Source of the DNA: Silene latifolia
Taxonomy: Eukaryota > Streptophyta > Magnoliopsida > Caryophyllales > Caryophyllaceae
Length of the DNA: 64,000 nt
NCBI RefSeq assembly: GCF_048544455.1
Contig: NC_133529.1
Coordinates: forward strand, 53,315,401-53,379,400
Direction of reading: 5' to 3'
Part shown: piece by piece, positions 1 to 10,550 of the stretch
How positions within the stretch are numbered: the first letter of the stretch is position 1
Layout: the number at the start of each line of letters is the position of its first letter
Position numbers and translations under genes: made by a program
The notes under the pieces: model-generated
Database searches by the model: none
Told to the model about the DNA's origin: nothing
Seen by the model: the letters and a program-made list of their open reading frames with translations, nothing else

Positions 1-289
1 TGTACCCAAATCGATTTAAAGGTGAAAGGCTTTGCCTTTATGAATTCAAAAATCGACTCAAAGGTTGAAGATTTTGTGCTTGGTTTTGATTTTTATTGAA
101 AAAGGAGTGATTGATTTGTTGTTAAAAGGATGTTTTGATTTGATTTTGGTGAATGTAGTTGAGGAATTTTGTTTTTGTGATGGAGAGGATGAGGGTTTTG
201 ATGTTTATGAGTAGTGTTATGAATGAAGGAATGAAGAAATGAAGGTGGGATGGGTTTTATAAAGCCCGAAAAATTCGAACTGCAGGGGT

Positions 290-670
290 AATCCATGCGG
301 TTTCTGCTCGGGACGGGCGGATTCTGCCTTTTCTGGGTTGGAAAAAACTCGCCTAAAGACGGGCGTCTTTCAGTGAAGACGCTCGGATTCGCAGACACGG
401 GACGGGCGTCTTCTGCAGAAGACGGGCGGATTCCTTTGCAGCAATTTTTCTTGTTTTCCTCAGCCTAGAAGACGGACGTCTTCCCTTCAAGACGGGAGGA
501 TTTTCAAAGACGGGCGGATTTGAATTCAGGACGCCCGGATTCGCTTACAGTCAAAAATATTTCAAAAGTTCAGCTCAGAGGGACGTGCGTCTTCTACCCA
601 ACACGCCCGGATAGTCTGAAGACGGGCGGATTCTCCTGAATCCGCTCGGATTCGACCCCTTTGTACCCGG
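290..670. repeat. Degenerate GACGGGCGGATTC / GACGGGCGTCTTC motif cluster (internal)
   Basis: About a dozen imperfect copies of a 12-13-base GC-rich word (gacgggcg followed by gattc or tcttc) are scattered here in otherwise AT-rich DNA. The same word family recurs in the LTR of this element at 5190-5350. No coding frame explains it. It lies in the non-coding part of element A downstream of protease. Confidence 0.6.
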
Positions 671-1105
671 ATTCAGTTCCATCCGTGTACAATGCGTATC
701 CCTTGTCATTCTTCCATTCTTCTTCATATCTCGTGTTCTTCATTGTGGGTGCACTACTAAGGCATGGATAGCCTAGGCAATTGCCATCCCCACACTAAGC
801 TAAAGCACTACACATCAATTGGAATTATTAGTCCCTCCCTCAATTCTCTCAAACATGACAATTATCTTGATCAAAGTATATACAAATCCAAAGATGACAA
901 AAATGCAATATAAGAATTGAAATGCGAGTTAGGGAGTTAGAAATATTTACAAATGGTGGTTTAGGGAGGACTCCACCAAACTCTCATTCTTGATGAGATG
1001 TCAAGGGGGCATGTCCAAGGTGTTGTTGATGTTGCTCAACACCTTGAAGAAATAATCAAAAGCTTGTTCATTATCGTTATAAAGCTCTTCAATAGACCTT
1101 GGCCC
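671..1105. other. Non-coding internal region of element A
   Basis: This stretch shows no reverse transcriptase, integrase or other recognisable domain on either strand. It connects the protease remnant to the GC-rich motif cluster. The pol genes expected here in an autonomous Athila element are absent. Confidence 0.4.
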
Positions 1106-1944
1106 TTATTGTCGGTCTTGATCGATGGCATTACCAATGTAGGGATTAAAAATCCCTTCAAATTCGTCGTCCCAAAGACCACAAACTTCATTAAGTTGAT
1201 CATTGAAAATCTCTTGATTTGATGGAGACAACTTTCCCATTTCTTCTTCTTGGCCAATGAGGCCATCCTCTTCTTCTTTGCTTGATTTTGATGAGCTTTG
1301 CAAGCTCTCCTTGTCACAATTCACTTGCTCTTTGAATGGAGCATCTTCAATTTTCTTCTTCCATTGGAGTTCCGACTTCTTCCTATCATCCTTCCGGCTA
1401 TAATGATCAATCATGAAACACGGTTCATGCAAACGAGGAGCTCTTATAGTCTTGTCAAGATTAAAAGTTATACTTTCATCTCCCACTTCTAGAGTGAGCT
1501 CACCATGTTTCACATCAATCACCGCACCGCATGTGTGTAGGAAAGGTCTTCCTAGAATGATTGGAATGTTGGAATCTTCCTCCATATCAACAATGACAAA
1601 GTCCACCGGGATGAAAACTTCCCAATTCGTGACGGAACATCTTCCCATATCCCTAATGGTGTCTTCGTCGATCTATCGGCCATTTGGAGTGTGATATTGG
1701 TGCATTTAAGCTCTCCCATCCCCAACCTTTTACTCACCGAGTACGGCATAACACTCACACTAGCCCCTAGATCACATAAGTCTTTGTTGATCGTGGTGTC
1801 GCCAATGGTACACGGTATTGAGAAGCTTCCCGGATCCTTTAGTTTCGGAGGTGAACTCCCTTGAAGTATTGCACTACTCACCTTAGTGAAGGCGATAGTC
1901 TCAAGCTTCCGGATCGACTTCTTCTTTGTGAGGATGTCTTTCAT
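1106..1944 (-). pseudogene. Athila-type aspartic protease region, frameshifted
   Basis: Two overlapping minus-strand frames together cover an Athila-like protease. The upstream frame (1944-1552) holds a PPKLKDPGSFSIPCTIGDT stretch and the active-site motif DLGASVSVMP, in which Leu replaces the usual Thr or Ser, as is common in Athila. The downstream frame (1648-1106) holds the second hallmark, IILGRPFLHTCGAVIDV, and an acidic-basic tail. The frame changes between about 1552 and 1648, so no continuous protease can be read. A further frame change separates it from gag near 1945-1985. In an active element this enzyme would cleave the gag-pol polyprotein. Confidence 0.75.
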
Positions 1945-3797
1945 GTATTTCGATAGGCCAAGACGTGATTGATTAATTCCGTGAAAGGAATCGAGACTTC
2001 CAAATTCTTCACAATTTCCATAAACTTTCCAAGTTGGTCATCAAATTTGGGCTTGGCTTGACGACTTGGAAAAGGAAGTCTAATCACAATGGGCTCCTTC
2101 TCCTTGACCTTGTCTTCATTTTTCTTTGAAATCTCTTCTTTTGATGATTCTCCATCTTTGGAGTTTTGCACAATTTCTTCCTTATCGCTCGCTTCCACAA
2201 CTTCATCCTCAACTTGCTTCTTCGGTGCTTCATACCTTGTACCACTTCTCAAGTGAATGGCACTAACCGTTTCACGTCTTGGGGGATTACTTTGAGGTGG
2301 TAATTGCCCCTTTTGTCTTTGTGAGCTTGAAGATGCTAGTTGAGTCAATTGGGTTTCCAACATCTTGGTGTGAGCTAGGATGTTGTTGATGGTGGTTTCT
2401 TTTGCTTGACTATCTTTTTGCATTTGAGTGAAAAATTCTTGTTGATTCTTTTGCATTTGGAGGACCGCTTTTTGAACATCAAAACCTTGGTCATTTTGGT
2501 GATTGTATGGATTTTGATTTTGGTAACCTTGGTTTTGATTGTAAAAGGGTCTTTGATTTTGGTTTCTCATGGGAGGTGGGGTGTATGTTGTTTGAGGGTT
2601 TTTAACATTTTGGCTTTTGTATGAGAGATTTGGATGGAATTTGGTGTTTTCATTGTAATAGTTGGAATAAGGGGTACCACTCTTGTATGCTTGGAAAGCA
2701 TTTACTTGTTCAATTGTTCCCCTACATTCACTTTGGTCATGTCCCAAAGTTCCACAATTCTCACATATCCCACTTGGGATTGATGAAGATGCCGTCATGG
2801 CATTAACATGATGCTTTGGTGATTTTGAGGCTTCTTCAAGTCTAGCCATAGCTTTTTCAAACTTCAAATTGATTGTGTCAATGTGAGCACTAAGTTGAGT
2901 ACCCAATTGAGTAACGGAGTCCACTTCATGCTTTCCTCCTCTAGTAGCCTTGCGAGGTCTACTATATTGTGAGTTATGGACCGCCATTTCCTCAATTTTG
3001 TTCCATGTTTGATTGTCATCAACTTCGGTGAACATTCCATTTGATCCCATGTTGAGAATGTTCCTTGAATCTTCATATAAACCGTTCCAAAATTGTTGTA
3101 CCAAGAACCATTCGCTAAGTCCATGGTGAGGACATGAGCGACAAATTCCCTTGAACCGCACCCAAGCTTCATACAAAGATTCTTCATCCCTTTGCTTAAA
3201 ACCCGTAATTTGAGCTCTTAGCATGTTAGTCTTTTCCGGTGGGTAGAATTTTTTGTAGAAAGCTAGAGCCAACTTCTTCCAAGAATCAATTCCGAGAGTG
3301 GCCTTATCAAGGCCCTTCAACCATTGTTTCGCGGTGCCAATTAGAGAAAAAGGAAATAAGACCCATCGAATTTGGTCTTGAGTTACACCGGTTTGAGAAA
3401 TCGCATCACAATAGTCACAAAAGGTTTCCATATGAGAATGAGGGTCTTCACTAGGCATCCCCCCAAATTGGCTCCTTTCGACTAATTGGATAAAGGCGGA
3501 TTTGGCAATAAAATTTCCGGTTAGATGTTGTGGTGTGGGAGTACCATTGGGTAGGTTCTCCTCGGTGGGTACGGAATGTGATGAAAACTTAGGCATTGTA
3601 GGTTGATTTTGGGTGGTATTTTGTAATGGGTTCTCCTCACCTTCTCTTGCAAAAGGGTTGATGAACTCAATAGTTGGTTGAATATCTACAACCTCACCAA
3701 TACCTCTCAAATTCCTCCTAGAAAGTCTCCTATTGGTTGTCAAAGTTCTTTCAATTTCACGATCAAAAGGTAACAAATCACCTTGTGACCTTCTAGA
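1941..3797 (-). CDS. gag: Athila-type gag (capsid-nucleocapsid), about 618 aa
   Basis: This open frame encodes an Athila-type Gag, which would form the cytoplasmic virus-like particle. The frame opens at 3827, but Met11 (3797) gives the more usual basic start MSRRSQGDLLP, so I chose it. Numbered from 3827, the retrotransposon gag core lies at about 100-290 (FAIKS-like patch, RWVLFPFSLIGTAKQWLKGL, LYEAWVRFK). A single CCHC knuckle, C-X2-C-X4-H-X4-C, lies at 355-368. It is followed by an Asn/Gln-rich tract (about 380-470) and a Lys/Glu-rich C-terminus. The frame ends at 1941 by a frame change just before the protease. The long intact frame suggests recent or selected gag function, but pol is missing. 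Confidence 0.85.
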   Translation of the reverse strand, partial: SRRSQGDLLPFDREIERTLTTNRRLSRRNLRGIGEVVDIQPTIEFINPFAREGEENPLQNTTQNQPTMPKFSSHSVPTEENLPNGTPTPQHLTGNFIAKSAFIQLVERSQFGGMPSEDPHSHMETFCDYCDAISQTGVTQDQIRWVLFPFSLIGTAKQWLKGLDKATLGIDSWKKLALAFYKKFYPPEKTNMLRAQITGFKQRDEESLYEAWVRFKGICRSCPHHGLSEWFLVQQFWNGLYEDSRNILNMGSNGMFTEVDDNQTWNKIEEMAVHNSQYSRPRKATRGGKHEVDSVTQLGTQLSAHIDTINLKFEKAMARLEEASKSPKHHVNAMTASSSIPSGICENCGTLGHDQSECRGTIEQVNAFQAYKSGTPYSNYYNENTKFHPNLSYKSQNVKNPQTTYTPPPMRNQNQRPFYNQNQGYQNQNPYNHQNDQGFDVQKAVLQMQKNQQEFFTQMQKDSQAKETTINNILAHTKMLETQLTQLASSSSQRQKGQLPPQSNPPRRETVSAIHLRSGTRYEAPKKQVEDEVVEASDKEEIVQNSKDGESSKEEISKKNEDKVKEKEPIVIRLPFPSRQAKPKFDDQLGKFMEIVKNLEVSIPFTELINHVLAYRNT

Positions 3798-3913
3798 CAT
3801 GCAAAATATCAAATAACTTGAAAACAATTAGAACAAACCTTGAGGAGTTTTACTTCCCCAAGGCAAAGAAAGACACAACTAATAACAAGAAAATCTAAAT
3901 CAAGCTAACACCG

Positions 3914-3931
3914 TCCCCGGCAACGGCGCCA
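3914..3931 (-). promoter_or_regulatory. Primer-binding site, tRNA-Asp type (element A)
   Basis: The minus strand reads TGGCGCCGTTGCCGGGGA, complementary to the 3' 18 nt (including CCA) of plant tRNA-Asp(GUC). It sits 4 bases inside the LTR end at 3936, as expected for minus-strand cDNA priming. Confidence 0.9.
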
Positions 3932-5025
3932 TTTTTGATCGGTCCGTTTCGTGTTCACAATTAAATAGATGTGGTCGTTGGGTCACGTCCGAATCAAAAC
4001 ACAATTTATAGCTTCACAAACAACTCTACAATTAGTAAAGAGGCAAGCAAAGGTCGGATCCCAAGGGACGGGAATTGAGATGAGATTTCTATTGAAACTA
4101 GTGGTGTCTTAGGGGTGTCACAATTTGGGTTGATGTAGAAGGTCACTAACTAAAATAGCAATGTAAATAAACAAGTAAGATGAATTAAAAGGGGTGTAAA
4201 CAATTGATAAAAAGCACAAGGGTGTCATGGGGTCATAGGGGAATCATGGGAATTGATCATACAAACATGTTCTCAAATTATAAGCAAGCAATTATTGTTG
4301 TGATGGATTGAGTTGGGTTATATCTTACAATCCTAGGAAAGTTTGGGTCCCGGAGCCAAATCGATTAGATTGTACAACACCTACAAGTCGACTTAATCTT
4401 CCCTACTCAACAACATGCATGGTCTAATGAGACTCGAGTTAGTTTATGTCTTACAAGTCTCATTGAAAAGATAGGTGATGGGTAAAAAATGCAAGGATTC
4501 ATAGGCTCGCATTTCATCAAACATAACATGTGCATGAGTTGAGATCAAAGCAAGCAAGCAAATAAAACATGAAAGCATATTAATTTAAGCATGAATCATT
4601 CCCCATGTTGGTTTCCCCTAATCACCCATTAACCCTAGCTAAGAGACTACTCACTCATTATCATGTTGATCATGCTAGCAAGGTTGTCAATCATACCAAC
4701 AAAATGAAACATGATGAATAAATGAAAGTAATTAACAATAATTAAAAAGGGATTAAGAGGATTATACCTACTAATGATTCCAATAATAAAGCAAAGATAA
4801 AAGAAGTACTTGATGCTTGATTGAGAGGTTGTCAATCTCCCAATAATAACCCAAATAATCTTCAATTACCCAAAATAAAGGATGAACAAAAGAGAGATTA
4901 AGGAAATAAAACTTGTATTAAAACTTGATTAATTGTTGATTACAAAACTAAAGAGAGATTTGATTTATATTAACTACTCTAAGAATTGATAAGAAGAACA
5001 TGCTCTTCTAATTAGACTAATGGGG

Positions 5026-5034
5026 TATTTATAG
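5026..5034 (-). promoter_or_regulatory. TATA box in LTR of element A
   Basis: The minus strand reads CTATAAATA inside the LTR, consistent with the Pol II promoter of the element. Position is by motif only. Confidence 0.5.
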
Positions 5035-5189
5035 TGGAAATTAGGGGGATGCATTAGGGTTAACTAAGGGCTAAACTAGTAATTACACTTTTTAGATTGA
5101 GCAGGGAGGAGCCGGTATTTTTCGAAGAAAGGGCTTCTTTCTTTGTAGCTTAGAGAAGACGAAATTTGTCTTTGCACAGAACCGTGCGT

Positions 5190-5350
5190 TTTGGAGTCGG
5201 GACGGGCGGATTCTGGCGGTGGAACACGGGCGTCTTTGGAGGAATCCGGGCGGATTCTGGTGGCTGCTAACCCGGGCGTCTTTGGAGAAAAACGCACGGA
5301 TTGTGCTTGTGGAGGACGGGCGGATTGTGGAGAAACCGCACGGATTGTAC
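5190..5350. repeat. GACGGGCGGATTC motif cluster in the LTR of element A
   Basis: At least seven imperfect copies of the GC-rich word seen at 290-670 occur here (gacgggcgg, acgggcgtcttt, cgggcggattct, cgcacggatt). On the minus strand it lies downstream of the LTR's own end and upstream of the TATA box. Confidence 0.6.
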
Positions 5351-5693
5351 CTCAGCACTATTTCTTCTTCTTTTCTTCCCTTTTCTTCATAAATTCCTTG
5401 GGGATTTCCTTGGGGACTCAAGGATCCTTTCTCAACATTGCTCATCTACTATAATATGTACAAAGGCCTTCTAATCTTGTCTCTCCTTGATGCTTGGTCA
5501 TTGGATTCGATCAATTTAGTCTCGTTTTGCCATGCAAATGCAAGATTCTTACTCCTTTCCTACCAAGGGATCAAAATCTCAAAGAATATGCAAAACAAAG
5601 AACTAAAGATAATAAATGACCCAAATATGCACTAAAAAGCATGGGAACAAGGCTAATTCGGGGGCTAAATATGCGCTAATTATGGTCACATCA

Positions 5694-8421
5694 GGCATCT
5701 TATTACAAACTCGGTTTTGTGACCCTTGTTACTCGTTTTTCTCCCCTTTTAGTTGAAGACTGAGGATAGGCTCGTGTTTTGGACGTTCTTACTCTGGAAT
5801 TCGCGAGGATAAGGTAACGGTGATAGGTTACTCGACAATGAGTCGATATTCCGTCCCTTCACTTGGTTTTTATACTCATTCGTCTTAAAGTTTTAATCTT
5901 TATGTGCTCTCTCATATGTGGAATTAATTGTGTTAAGCTTGGGGTCAGTTTATTCGAGTGTTAGCCGTTCTCATGGCTTAACCTTCATGAGTTTGTCGTC
6001 CTAGGAACTCGAATGTTGCTCGTTGTCTCCCTGAGGAACTGCGTACACTTCTAGTTGTTTTCTAGTTTTTATTGGGCATTAGTATGGTAAACATGGTAAG
6101 GGTTATTCACGTTTAAGGCGTGCTCCTTTCGGCCTAAGTTCGGATTCCATTTCCATCTTAAGGTTGAGTCGAAATGGACTGCTTACCCCCCCTCTGTTTG
6201 GGAACGGTTTTACTGTAGCCTTAGGACTGCCTTGGGACAACGGTAATAAGGATTAATTGGGCTGAAGTGTTTAGTCGCCCGTCATTGGCTCGATTTTATA
6301 TGGGTTGTATGGGTTGTGGTCGGCTCGGCCTTGGACAGAATTATCGAGTTGCTTGATACGGATTTGGGTGGTTGTCTAGGTTGTTGTTTCATGGTTCATG
6401 GGCCGCTCCCTGGGCTGCTCATGGCTGCCCGTTTGGGCGATCTTTGGTGGCTGCTTTGGGGCGGATATGGTAGCTAGGGTAGCGTGCGTATGTGGTGGTT
6501 TTCGGGTCTTGGTTAGGTGGTCGTAGGAGTTGCATTTGGCCGTAGGATTGGGCCGTGTTTTGGGTCTTTGAGGCGTGGGTTTGAGTAGTTTTGGCGCTAT
6601 TTAGTTTATTTGAAATGTTTGGAATTTCCGTCTCATGTTTTCATAAAACGCAATTCGCTAAATTTGTTCATTTAAATACCTTCCCTTCATGATATATAAT
6701 TATGCAATTCCGTCATTTAAATATTTTTCGTCTCAATTTGACCCCAAGATGGGTGCTTTTGGGCGCCAAGTTCGGATTCTTCGAACGGTTTGATTTCCGT
6801 CTCATATTTTATATAGCGTAAATTATTAACATTTCACTTTTACATATTTGCTCAATTGGGCTCTTTGACCTTAAGTATTGGACTCATTTTGTTTAGTTTG
6901 ATGGGCTTGACACATCTTAATTGTTGGGCTTGTATGTTTCTTTTGGTTGGACTTGAGTGCTCTTTTGGTTGGGCCAACCCATTATTGAGGGAATGTTTGT
7001 GAATGTCCCACATAAGTCGGTCACATTTTACCCCGAAATTTCATATAACGTAATTTATTCATTATCATTTATTATATTTTATCTAACTGACATGTTAAAT
7101 TAGAAAAATAGAATATCTATTAATATAATAAAACTATGAGATTTTTATTATAAGTAGTTACTTCTAGTGAGTCGTATTCTTGATAATGCCTTGTACTGTC
7201 TGTTGTGAGAGTCTTGGTCCTATCGGATACTAGGGGTGAGCTATAAGCCCTCTAGTTGCGATATGATCGTCGGGATTGATGTTCCCATCCGTACTCATGG
7301 TGAGATGCAAGCCATGAGTATGAATGTGACATTAATGGTCCCGTGTCATATGATGTTTGCATGATCATTCTTACTCTTATTGTGACTCAAGTGTGACGTT
7401 TTACATTGTGTGACTACTTGACATTCCTTATTTACCCCTTTCGGACCTTTGGTTACGAGTGTGTGCCATGTTTCCGGATTGGGTTATCTTTCCTCTTTCG
7501 GACCTTTGGTTACGAGTTTGTGCCATGTTTCCGGATTGGGTTATCTTTCCTCTTTCGGACCTTTGGTTACGGGTGTGTGCCATGTTTCCGAATTAGGATA
7601 TCCTTCCGCCTTTCTTCGGACCTTTGGTTACGGGTGTGTGCCATGTTTCCGATTAGAGGTTACTCGACCTTTGGTTACGAGTGTGTGCCATGTTTCGAGT
7701 CTTGGATACGATTGGAATATTGTTTGTCGAATCGGGTGACGTCCATCCCGAGAGTCTGGATCCAGGTTTAGACTAAGACCGTATTATGATCGTCGTCCTA
7801 CCAAGAGGTTGGAGTCTAAATGGTTGTCTTGTGAGTTCATACTAAGTATATGTCTTACACTTGTTGAGTCGGTCAATATGAGTTGGTTGACTTGGTTGCT
7901 CCATGCCCTTGATTGCATGTTTATTTTAACATATCATGCCTATTCTATTAAGAAAGTATTATGCCTGTCTCATCATGATTCTCATTATATCTTCTTGTCC
8001 TTCATTATCTACATGTGATGCATGACTAATATGTTCAATTAAGTGTTTGTTACTTGCATTTCGACATATTGTGGTTGGGAGAACCTTGAGTTACTCTCCA
8101 CTGACTGTGGCGTTTATGTTTACATGAATGACAGGTGGTGAAGATGCTTACGTGGGGAAGATGTGTGGGCTAGCGAGAACTAAATCCTTGGACCTTAGTT
8201 TCTAGTTTAGAAACCCCTTATATGTTTATTCGTGGGATACTTTTCCCCGCTTTCTAGACTTGGGTTGTAATAACCTATATTGGTCTATTTTAGCATTTGT
8301 TTCATTTAGTTTTTGGCACCCGCGTATTAATCCTTAACTTATAACAAAAAGTTTTTAAAAATCTCACAATTTCCGCTTTAATTTATTAGTTATATTTTCC
8401 GCTTTATCGCGGGGTGTCACA
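5694..8421 (+). repeat. 5' LTR of element B, truncated on the left by element A
   Basis: Corresponds to 11202-13930 of the 3' LTR with a constant offset of about 5508. It ends ggggtgtcaca at 8421, two bases before the PBS. Apparent ORFs here are unsupported: they come from the internal 57-bp repeat. Confidence 0.88.
7441..7690 (+). repeat. 57-bp tandem repeat in the LTR of element B (5 copies)
   Basis: The word TCGGACCTTTGGTTACGAG starts at 7441, 7498, 7555 and 7616, with a last degenerate copy at 7664. Spacings are 57, 57, 61 and 48. Because 57 is a multiple of three, it creates two overlapping pseudo-ORFs with repeated TFGYECVPCF or PLVTSVCHVS peptides. Confidence 0.85.
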
Positions 8422-8423
8422 GT

Positions 8424-8435
8424 TGGTATCAGAGC
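8424..8435 (+). promoter_or_regulatory. Primer-binding site, tRNA-iMet type (element B)
   Basis: TGGTATCAGAGC lies two bases after the LTR end and is complementary to the 3' end of plant initiator tRNA-Met. The following ~60 bases (catatgttgctcccgacgca and on) match the equivalent stretch of element C. Confidence 0.9.
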
Positions 8436-10535
8436 ATATGTTGCTCCCGACGCACACACGTGTACCCCGAATTTAAATTGAACTTGACCTTGAATAATGA
8501 ATGAGAGATGGGTAGACTTAAGGACCTAAGGTGGTAGTCTGTAGTGTGTTTGCTCTTTGTTAAGTTCTAACGTGTTTGTTGATTGTCACCTAATAATTGT
8601 TGTGCCCTTGGATCAATGACCGTGAACTTACCGACGTGAAGATCAAGATTTGATGCCTATAGCCAGAAATTGAAGATTTGTTCAACTTTGAAGAACGGTT
8701 CTACTTTCTCGAAGATGTTTCTCATTCTTGGTGTACCTTGTCTTATTCCTTATTTCTTGGTGCTTATCCATCTTCTAAACTCTCTTCTGTTTTACTTTGA
8801 AAGTTACTCTTGTACTCCTAACTTGTCCTTTGTTCCTTGCTTATCCTCCCTTAACGCCTTTTTATAGTACTCTTTCTTTTGAGGAATGTCGACCTTGGTT
8901 GGAAATTTGACTTTTGAGGAGATTGTTGTGTTTGACCCTTAAACCTGGTTTTGAGAGGATTTGGTGTTGGAAAGACTTAGGTAGTGTGATGAGACATACT
9001 TGATGGTTCTTATACCTAGATCCTTGATAAAGTGAGTATTCTTGATTGGTGGACTCTGTGTGTTAGGTGTGAGTTGCATTTGTTACTAGGGTTAAAGAAC
9101 TTGGACTTGTTGTTTATGTTTGGGATACTAGTGCTTGATACTTGACCTAAGGTGGATGAAATTGAATGGTGGGATTATTAGTTTGTTTAAGTGAGTGATA
9201 TTGATTACTACTTGAGGTATGGTACGAGAGTGAGAGTAAGCTACATTGTTGGGAAGTCTTAGCACTTGTTTTAGTAACTAGAAAGGGTAATGGTATGGTT
9301 GACACTAGTTGGATATGAGTATAGCTTTGTTGGAAACCTTGACCTTTATCTTGTGGAAGTTGTTGGTGGATGTTTGAGAATTTGGAGTGATGAGATCACA
9401 CATATAGTGAAGTACCTTGTTTTAAGGGATAGCTTAAGATGAAGTAACCCAAGTAATTTGGGGAATCCTCGGGAATGTTATGGTTATAAGTTTTGTTGTT
9501 AGGAAGTTCTCAGGACCATCTGGATGATGTTGTTGTTTGGGATATGAGTACTTGGCGTTTCCTTCTTTCCTAATTCCCTTTCTTCCTTGACCACAAGCGT
9601 TACCGTTCATACCTCTCTTCCTCGCTTCATCTTGCTCCTCCCTTAAGTTGATGCTAGTGACCTATAAAAACCCTACCCTTGACATTTTTATTGTTTTGAC
9701 TTCAATTCTTACCCTATGAAGTTCATCATAGCTCTTTTTATTGGTTAAGTTTGGGCTCTCTTAGCGTACCTGGTATTTATGTTGTCTAAATTGCTTTTCA
9801 TTTCATACAATTCCTAAATATTTCAAGCTACTAATTTTGTTTCGTTGTTAAAAGTTTATGTTACTTTTACAAAACCTTACCTATTTTAAAGGTTTGAAAA
9901 TGAAAATTTGATTTAATTTCATATTTGTTCCATGAGTATAGACTTCTTTATCAGGATTTTAATTGCTAAACCCGAGATTTCTTTAAATTTTATCCAATTT
10001 CTGTTAACTTTGACCTATTTATGACTTCTTTGTCAAAGTTTGATATTACATTTTAAGAAATTTGACTTCCTTTTGAGTTTAAAGTTGGAACCTCCCTTTC
10101 TATTTTGGCTTTTGCAAAAGAAAATTTGAGTTAATTACCATTTTCTTTTGATTTTGACGTTGACCAGATGTTAGAACTCGTTATTGGAGATGTTTGATAA
10201 CTTGTTCTATGCTTGTCGGCGAATGATTTTGTTTTGAATTTGTCTTGGAAAGTTAGCGTTCTTGTGTGCACGACAAGAGCAATTTCGTTCCATGAATGAG
10301 ACTTATACTTTTGAAAACTCTTCATTAATGTTTTTGAAAGTGTTTTGATTTTGATTTATACAAATGATTTGTCTTTCGACTTGGTTTTATCGGAAAATTT
10401 TAGTTGAAGCTTTTGAAAGAATTTTAATTCTTACGATAAGCAACCTTTTAAATGTTTCGGTTACCGAGTCCAGTTCCAGTTTCATTTTAAATAACCTTTC
10501 ATTTCTACTTTCAAGTTTCGAGGACGAAACTTTTT
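8436..10535 (+). other. Internal region of element B, no coding capacity
   Basis: About 2.1 kb between PBS and polypurine tract. Only short chance frames exist (for example 8670-8867) and none resembles gag, protease, RT or integrase. The first ~100 bases are close to the leader of element C and the last ~40 bases are close to its 3' end. The middle is AT-rich and unrecognised. Confidence 0.7.
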
Positions 10536-10550
10536 AAAAGATGGGGTGAT
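10536..10550 (+). promoter_or_regulatory. Polypurine tract of element B
   Basis: AAAAGATGGGGTGAT directly precedes the 3' LTR start at 10551. Element C has AAAAGGTGGGATGAT in the same place, preceded in both by a CAAGTTTCGAGG-G-CGAAACTTT context. Confidence 0.8.

Larger units (their letters stand above)
1..5693 (-). mobile_element. Element A: partial Athila-type Ty3 LTR retrotransposon
   Basis: On the minus strand the order is 5' LTR (5693-3936), tRNA-Asp primer-binding site, gag, then a protease-like region; the rest of the element lies beyond the left window edge. The gag and the D-L-G-A-S protease motif are typical of the Athila lineage. No reverse transcriptase, RNase H or integrase is visible between 1 and 1105, where an autonomous element should continue into pol, so this copy is probably deleted or non-autonomous. 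Its right end abuts element B LTR sequence at 5694, exactly where the other B LTR reads on without interruption (11202), so A inserted into B. The target-site duplication cannot be checked because the other end is outside the window. Confidence 0.85.
3936..5693 (-). repeat. LTR of element A (1758 bp)
   Basis: Read on the minus strand it begins TGATGTGACCATAATTAGCG and ends GGACCGATCA, giving TGAT/ATCA inverted ends. The inner boundary is fixed by the adjacent PBS. The outer boundary is fixed by the switch at 5694 to sequence that is continuous in the other B LTR at 11202. Confidence 0.88.

Noticed and set aside
7406..7771. 121-codon Cys-rich frame (and 12914-13279) as a gene
   Set aside because: It is a by-product of the 57-bp LTR repeat; no start context, domain or non-repeat coding signal.
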